Origin: Bacteroidia bacterium
Lineage (GTDB): Bacteria; Bacteroidota; Bacteroidia; NS11-12g; UBA955
Length of the DNA stretch: 64,000 nt
Direction of reading: 5' to 3'
NCBI GenBank assembly: GCA_023653095.1
Contig: JAMNXP010000001.1
Span: forward strand, 248,001-312,000
The notes beneath the pieces are model-generated. The model made no database searches. It worked only from the letters and a program-made list of their open reading frames with translations, and was not told the origin of the DNA. Shown one piece after another: positions 61,471 through 64,000 of this stretch. A program made the translations under genes and the position numbers. Positions within the stretch are counted from its first letter, which is position 1; the number at the start of each line of letters is the position of its first letter.

Positions 61471-62630
61471 AAAGTAATCACATAGAGACCAAAGTTTTGC
61501 ATGCTGGCATTGAACCAGATCCAAGTACAGGTGCAATCATGACCCCTATTTTTCAAACTAGCACTTATGTGCAGTCAGCCCCAGGCGAACATAAAGGTTA
61601 TGAATACGCACGTACTCAAAATCCAACAAGAGATGCCTTGCAAAAAAATCTTGCAGCTCTTGAAAATATGAATCATGCTCTGTGTTTTTCAACAGGGATG
61701 GGAGCCGTAGATGCTTGTATTAAACTACTTTCTCCTGGCGATGAAGTGGTTTCAACGAACGACTTATACGGTGGTACATACCGTATTTTTACAACGGTTT
61801 TCCAAAAAATGGGAATCAAGTTTCATTTTGTTGACATGGCCAATGAACAAGAAGTTCGGTCTGCAATGAATGAAAATACCAAAATGATTTGGGTTGAAAC
61901 TCCAACTAACCCACTTTTGAAAATCATCGACATTGAATTAATGTCGAAAATTGGACATGAATATGGTGCGTTGGTTGTGGTTGACAATACTTTTTCATCT
62001 CCGTACCTTCAACAACCTGCAAGTTTCGGTGCAGATATCATCATGCACTCTGCTACTAAATATATCAATGGACACTCAGATGTAGTTATGGGGGTTCTTT
62101 GCGTAAATAACGATGAAACTCATTCAAGACTAGCATTTTTACAGAATACTTGTGGTGCAACCCCAGGTCCGATGGATTGTTTCTTGGTTTTACGAGGAAT
62201 AAAAACGCTACACATTCGCATGGAGCGTCACTGTCAAAATGGTAGAGAAATCGCCCATTTTTTGCAATCACACCCGCTTGTTGGTGAAGTTTATTGGCCT
62301 GGATTTGAATCACATCCGAATCATTTAGTCGCTAAAAAACAGATGAAGGATTTTGGAGGTATGATTTCCTTCACCTTGAAAAATGATTCATTGGAAGCAG
62401 CCATTGAATTCTTGAAAAGTACTCAAGTTTTCTCATTGGCCGAAAGCCTTGGAGGTGTAGAGTCATTGATTGGTCACCCTGCAAGTATGACTCATGCAAG
62501 TATCCCAAGAGAACAAAGAATTAAAAACGGCCTAAAAGATAGTTTGATTCGATTGAGCGTTGGCATTGAACATATCGATGATTTAAAGCATGACTTAGCT
62601 CAAGCATTGGAGAAATCAGCAACCATATAA
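61467..62630 (+). CDS. Cystathionine gamma-synthase/beta-lyase family PLP enzyme
   Basis: This 387-aa enzyme belongs to the Cys/Met metabolism PLP family. The PLP Lys198 is in HSATKYINGHSD; ATSTY-type N-terminal region TSTYVQSAPGEHKGYEYARTQNPTRDALQ, FSTGMGAVDA and VDNTFSSPYLQ are present, and SLGGVESLIGHPASMTHASIP closes the site. MetB, MetC or cystathionine gamma-lyase activity cannot be told apart by eye. Confidence 0.93.
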   Translation: MKSNHIETKVLHAGIEPDPSTGAIMTPIFQTSTYVQSAPGEHKGYEYARTQNPTRDALQKNLAALENMNHALCFSTGMGAVDACIKLLSPGDEVVSTNDLYGGTYRIFTTVFQKMGIKFHFVDMANEQEVRSAMNENTKMIWVETPTNPLLKIIDIELMSKIGHEYGALVVVDNTFSSPYLQQPASFGADIIMHSATKYINGHSDVVMGVLCVNNDETHSRLAFLQNTCGATPGPMDCFLVLRGIKTLHIRMERHCQNGREIAHFLQSHPLVGEVYWPGFESHPNHLVAKKQMKDFGGMISFTLKNDSLEAAIEFLKSTQVFSLAESLGGVESLIGHPASMTHASIPREQRIKNGLKDSLIRLSVGIEHIDDLKHDLAQALEKSATI

Positions 62631-63400
62631 TGGCTTTAGATTCTCGTTTAGTAGAAACCCTGTGGGATGCAGCAAAATTCTACAACGAGCCTGGATTTAT
62701 TGAGAATGACCCCATTTTAATTCCGCATTTGTTCACCAATGAACGGGATATTGAATTGGCTGGATTTTTTACTGCTTTAATTGCTTGGGGACAGAGAAAA
62801 ACCATCATTAGCAATGCAAAAGAGCTTATTCGAAGAATGGATAATTCCCCTCATGAGTTTATTTTGAATGCTACTGAAGGTGATCGCAGATCGCTTGATG
62901 GATTTGTACATCGAACATTTAACGATGTTGATCTGATTTTCTTAGTGAACAGATTGGGCGAACTTCTTAGGGATGCACAAACTTTGGAGAACCTATTTTT
63001 TTACGATTGCAATCAACCCGTTGAAAAAGCGCTTGTTGATTTTCGTAAGAAATTATTCTCTAATTCATCTGATTCAAATAGAACCCTGAAACACGTGGCC
63101 ACTCCAGAAAAAAATAGTGCTTGTAAACGACTGAACATGTACTTAAGATGGATGGTGAGGCCCAATGACGGTGTTGATTTCGGTATTTGGAAATCGGTTA
63201 ACCCATCTATTTTGAAAATGCCTTTAGATACTCATGTAATACGGGTAGTACAAGAATTAGATATTTTATCTGATTTAAAAGGAGATTGGAAAGGATGCCT
63301 TCAATTAACTGACATTTTTTCTCAAATTCACCCTTCTGATCCAGTGTTTTTTGATTTTGCACTTTTTGGGATGGGAGTGAATAACAGAAATATATCGTAA
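62630..63400 (+). CDS. TIGR02757 family protein (DUF2400)
   Basis: This 256-aa protein matches the TIGR02757 family: DPILIPHLFTNERDIELAGFFTALIAWGQRKTIISNAKEL, FVHRTFNDVDLIFL, CKRLNMYLRWMVRPNDGVDFGIW and LKMPLDTHVIRVVQEL. The function is unknown; a distant HhH-GPD DNA-glycosylase-like fold has been suggested for the family. Its ATG overlaps the previous stop by one base. Its stop codon forms part of the trxA -7 box. Confidence 0.9.
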   Translation: MALDSRLVETLWDAAKFYNEPGFIENDPILIPHLFTNERDIELAGFFTALIAWGQRKTIISNAKELIRRMDNSPHEFILNATEGDRRSLDGFVHRTFNDVDLIFLVNRLGELLRDAQTLENLFFYDCNQPVEKALVDFRKKLFSNSSDSNRTLKHVATPEKNSACKRLNMYLRWMVRPNDGVDFGIWKSVNPSILKMPLDTHVIRVVQELDILSDLKGDWKGCLQLTDIFSQIHPSDPVFFDFALFGMGVNNRNIS

Positions 63401-63405
63401 ATTTG
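63398..63405 (+). promoter_or_regulatory. Predicted -7 box for trxA, overlapping the upstream stop codon
   Basis: TAAATTTG, exact consensus; its TAA is the stop codon of the preceding gene. It ends 5 bases before ATG 63411. Confidence 0.5.
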
Positions 63406-63410
63406 TACTT

Positions 63411-63728
63411 ATGGCAGTTGAATTTACAAGTAGCAATTTTCAAAACGAAGTTTTGGCATCTGATAAACCCGTTTTGGTAGATTTTTGGGCTGAATGGTGT
63501 GGCCCATGCAAGATGATTGGTCCAGTTGTTGAAGAAATTCACAACGAATATTTGGGAAAAGCAGTAATTGGCAAATTGAATGTGGATGAAAATCCTGATA
63601 TTTCCATGAATTACAGCGTTAGAAGCATACCAACCTTGTTGATTTTCAAAGGCGGTGAAGTAGTTGATAAGATTGTTGGAGCAGTTCCCAAGTCTCAAAT
63701 AATCAAACAATTAGAATCTCACCTATAA
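63411..63728 (+). CDS. trxA: Thioredoxin
   Basis: Thioredoxin (105 aa) reduces disulfides in the cytoplasm. VLVDFWAEWCGPCKMIGP with Cys30 and Cys33, NVDENPDISMNYSVRSIPTLLIFKGG with the cis-Pro, and GAVPKSQI are all canonical. It is monocistronic: its own -7 box upstream and a hairpin terminator downstream. Confidence 0.97.
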   Translation: MAVEFTSSNFQNEVLASDKPVLVDFWAEWCGPCKMIGPVVEEIHNEYLGKAVIGKLNVDENPDISMNYSVRSIPTLLIFKGGEVVDKIVGAVPKSQIIKQLESHL

Positions 63729-63750
63729 TCATTTTAAACATTGATATAGA

Positions 63751-63786
63751 GGCTGTTTGACTTAATTCAAGCAGCCTTTATTTTTT
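63751..63786 (+). terminator. Intrinsic terminator of trxA
   Basis: GGCTGTTTGA (63751-63760) pairs with TCAAGCAGCC (63767-63776) over 10 positions including one G-U, with a 6-base loop, followed by TTTATTTTTT. It lies 22 bases after the trxA stop. Confidence 0.85.
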
Positions 63787-63796
63787 AAATCTAATT

Positions 63797-64000
63797 ATGT
63801 TATTCCTGAAAGACCTTCTGGTGTTTAATCAACTTTCTATGTTGGCTCAAAAGGCCATGGAAGGATTCATATCAGGATTGCATAAAAGTCCGTTAAGAGG
63901 TTTTTCAGTTGAGTTTGCCGAGCATAGAAGCTACAATCCCGGTGATAGCATAAGAAATCTCGACTGGAAATTACTTGCAAAAACGGAGAAGAAATACATC
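63797..64000 (+). CDS. DUF58 domain protein, N-terminal part (runs off right edge)
   Basis: The first 68 codons ([14 protein letters not shown]...) contain [41 protein letters not shown], the characteristic DUF58 beginning. DUF58 proteins usually sit beside a MoxR AAA+ ATPase and VWA-domain proteins in chaperone-like operons; those partners would lie beyond the edge. Confidence 0.9.
   Translation, partial: MLFLKDLLVFNQLSMLAQKAMEGFISGLHKSPLRGFSVEFAEHRSYNPGDSIRNLDWKLLAKTEKKYI

Noticed and set aside
1..64000. CRISPR arrays, tRNA or rRNA genes, insertion sequences, prophage
   Set aside because: No regularly spaced repeats, no cloverleaf-like or rRNA-like segments in the short intergenic gaps (all about 150 bases or less), and no transposase, integrase or phage proteins were recognised.

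Overview
The window reads as a stretch of core chromosome from a low-GC member of the Bacteroidota (Bacteroidetes), probably a Flavobacteriia- or Cryomorphaceae-like lineage, although the order cannot be fixed from sequence reading alone. The evidence is: two proteins with type IX secretion (T9SS) C-terminal sorting domains; a RemB/Wzi-like outer-membrane protein; lineage-typical families (DUF349, DUF4837, TIGR02757, LytS/LytTR pair, HYC_CC_PP-like metal proteins, EVE protein); Bacteroidota-style -7 promoter boxes (TAnnTTTG) in place of Shine-Dalgarno leaders; and very tight gene packing with no intergenic gap above about 150 bases. I see no phage, IS element, CRISPR array, rRNA or tRNA gene.

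Layout. 0-5 kb: start of a complex I operon leaving the window leftwards (nuoA, nuoB), a T9SS cargo protein, mltG, dapB and lepB. 5-9.5 kb: a leftward operon EVE / pyrR / pyrB / asparaginase / RemB-like barrel. 9.6-16.8 kb: rightward S24-type repressor, pdhA, TPR protein, ribH, DUF349 protein, methyltransferase-like protein, thioesterase and YihY. 16.7-18.7 kb: DUF721 and an amino acid permease. 18.7-21.7 kb: a metal-type outer-membrane receptor operon (Cys-rich small protein, HMA lipoprotein, TonB receptor). 21.7-30.1 kb: leftward genes including proline dehydrogenase, a compact cytochrome c maturation cluster (ccmC, a ccmD-like small gene, ccmE, ccmF), and dnaX. 30.2-37.2 kb: redoxin, SDR, MarC, GT4, dapD, DPP-IV-like peptidase, HMG-CoA lyase. 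37.2-45.4 kb: leftward XRE regulator, LytTR/LytS pair with a small membrane protein, LTA-synthase-like sulfatase, T9SS NHL/PKD protein, purC, phoH. 45.4-49.8 kb: SAM hydrolase-like protein, ABM protein, FAD oxidase, and an OmpR-type two-component pair. 49.8-56 kb: leftward flavoprotein, GT2, dnaE, lipoprotein. 56-64 kb: recF, alanine dehydrogenase, then mltD / DUF4837 / purN / cystathionine synthase-lyase / TIGR02757 / trxA and a partial DUF58 protein.

How the genes fit together. Most are housekeeping: lysine and mDAP (dapB, dapD), purines (purC, purN), pyrimidines (pyrB, pyrR), riboflavin (ribH), replication and repair (dnaX, dnaE, recF, DUF721), envelope growth (mltG, mltD, lepB), respiration and cytochrome c assembly, and amino acid catabolism (proline and alanine dehydrogenases, asparaginase, DPP-IV, HMG-CoA lyase).

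The most noteworthy observations are: (i) a repeated arrangement in which a -7 box ends only 3-9 bases before the start codon at about fifteen genes, implying widespread leaderless or near-leaderless mRNAs, twice with the upstream stop codon forming part of the box; (ii) a CcmE whose heme-binding His is replaced by Cys (CxxxY type), with an enlarged CcmC; (iii) a DnaX without the zinc-module cysteines; (iv) dyad operator-like elements in front of two regulators; (v) the compact Cys-rich / HMA / TonB metal operon.
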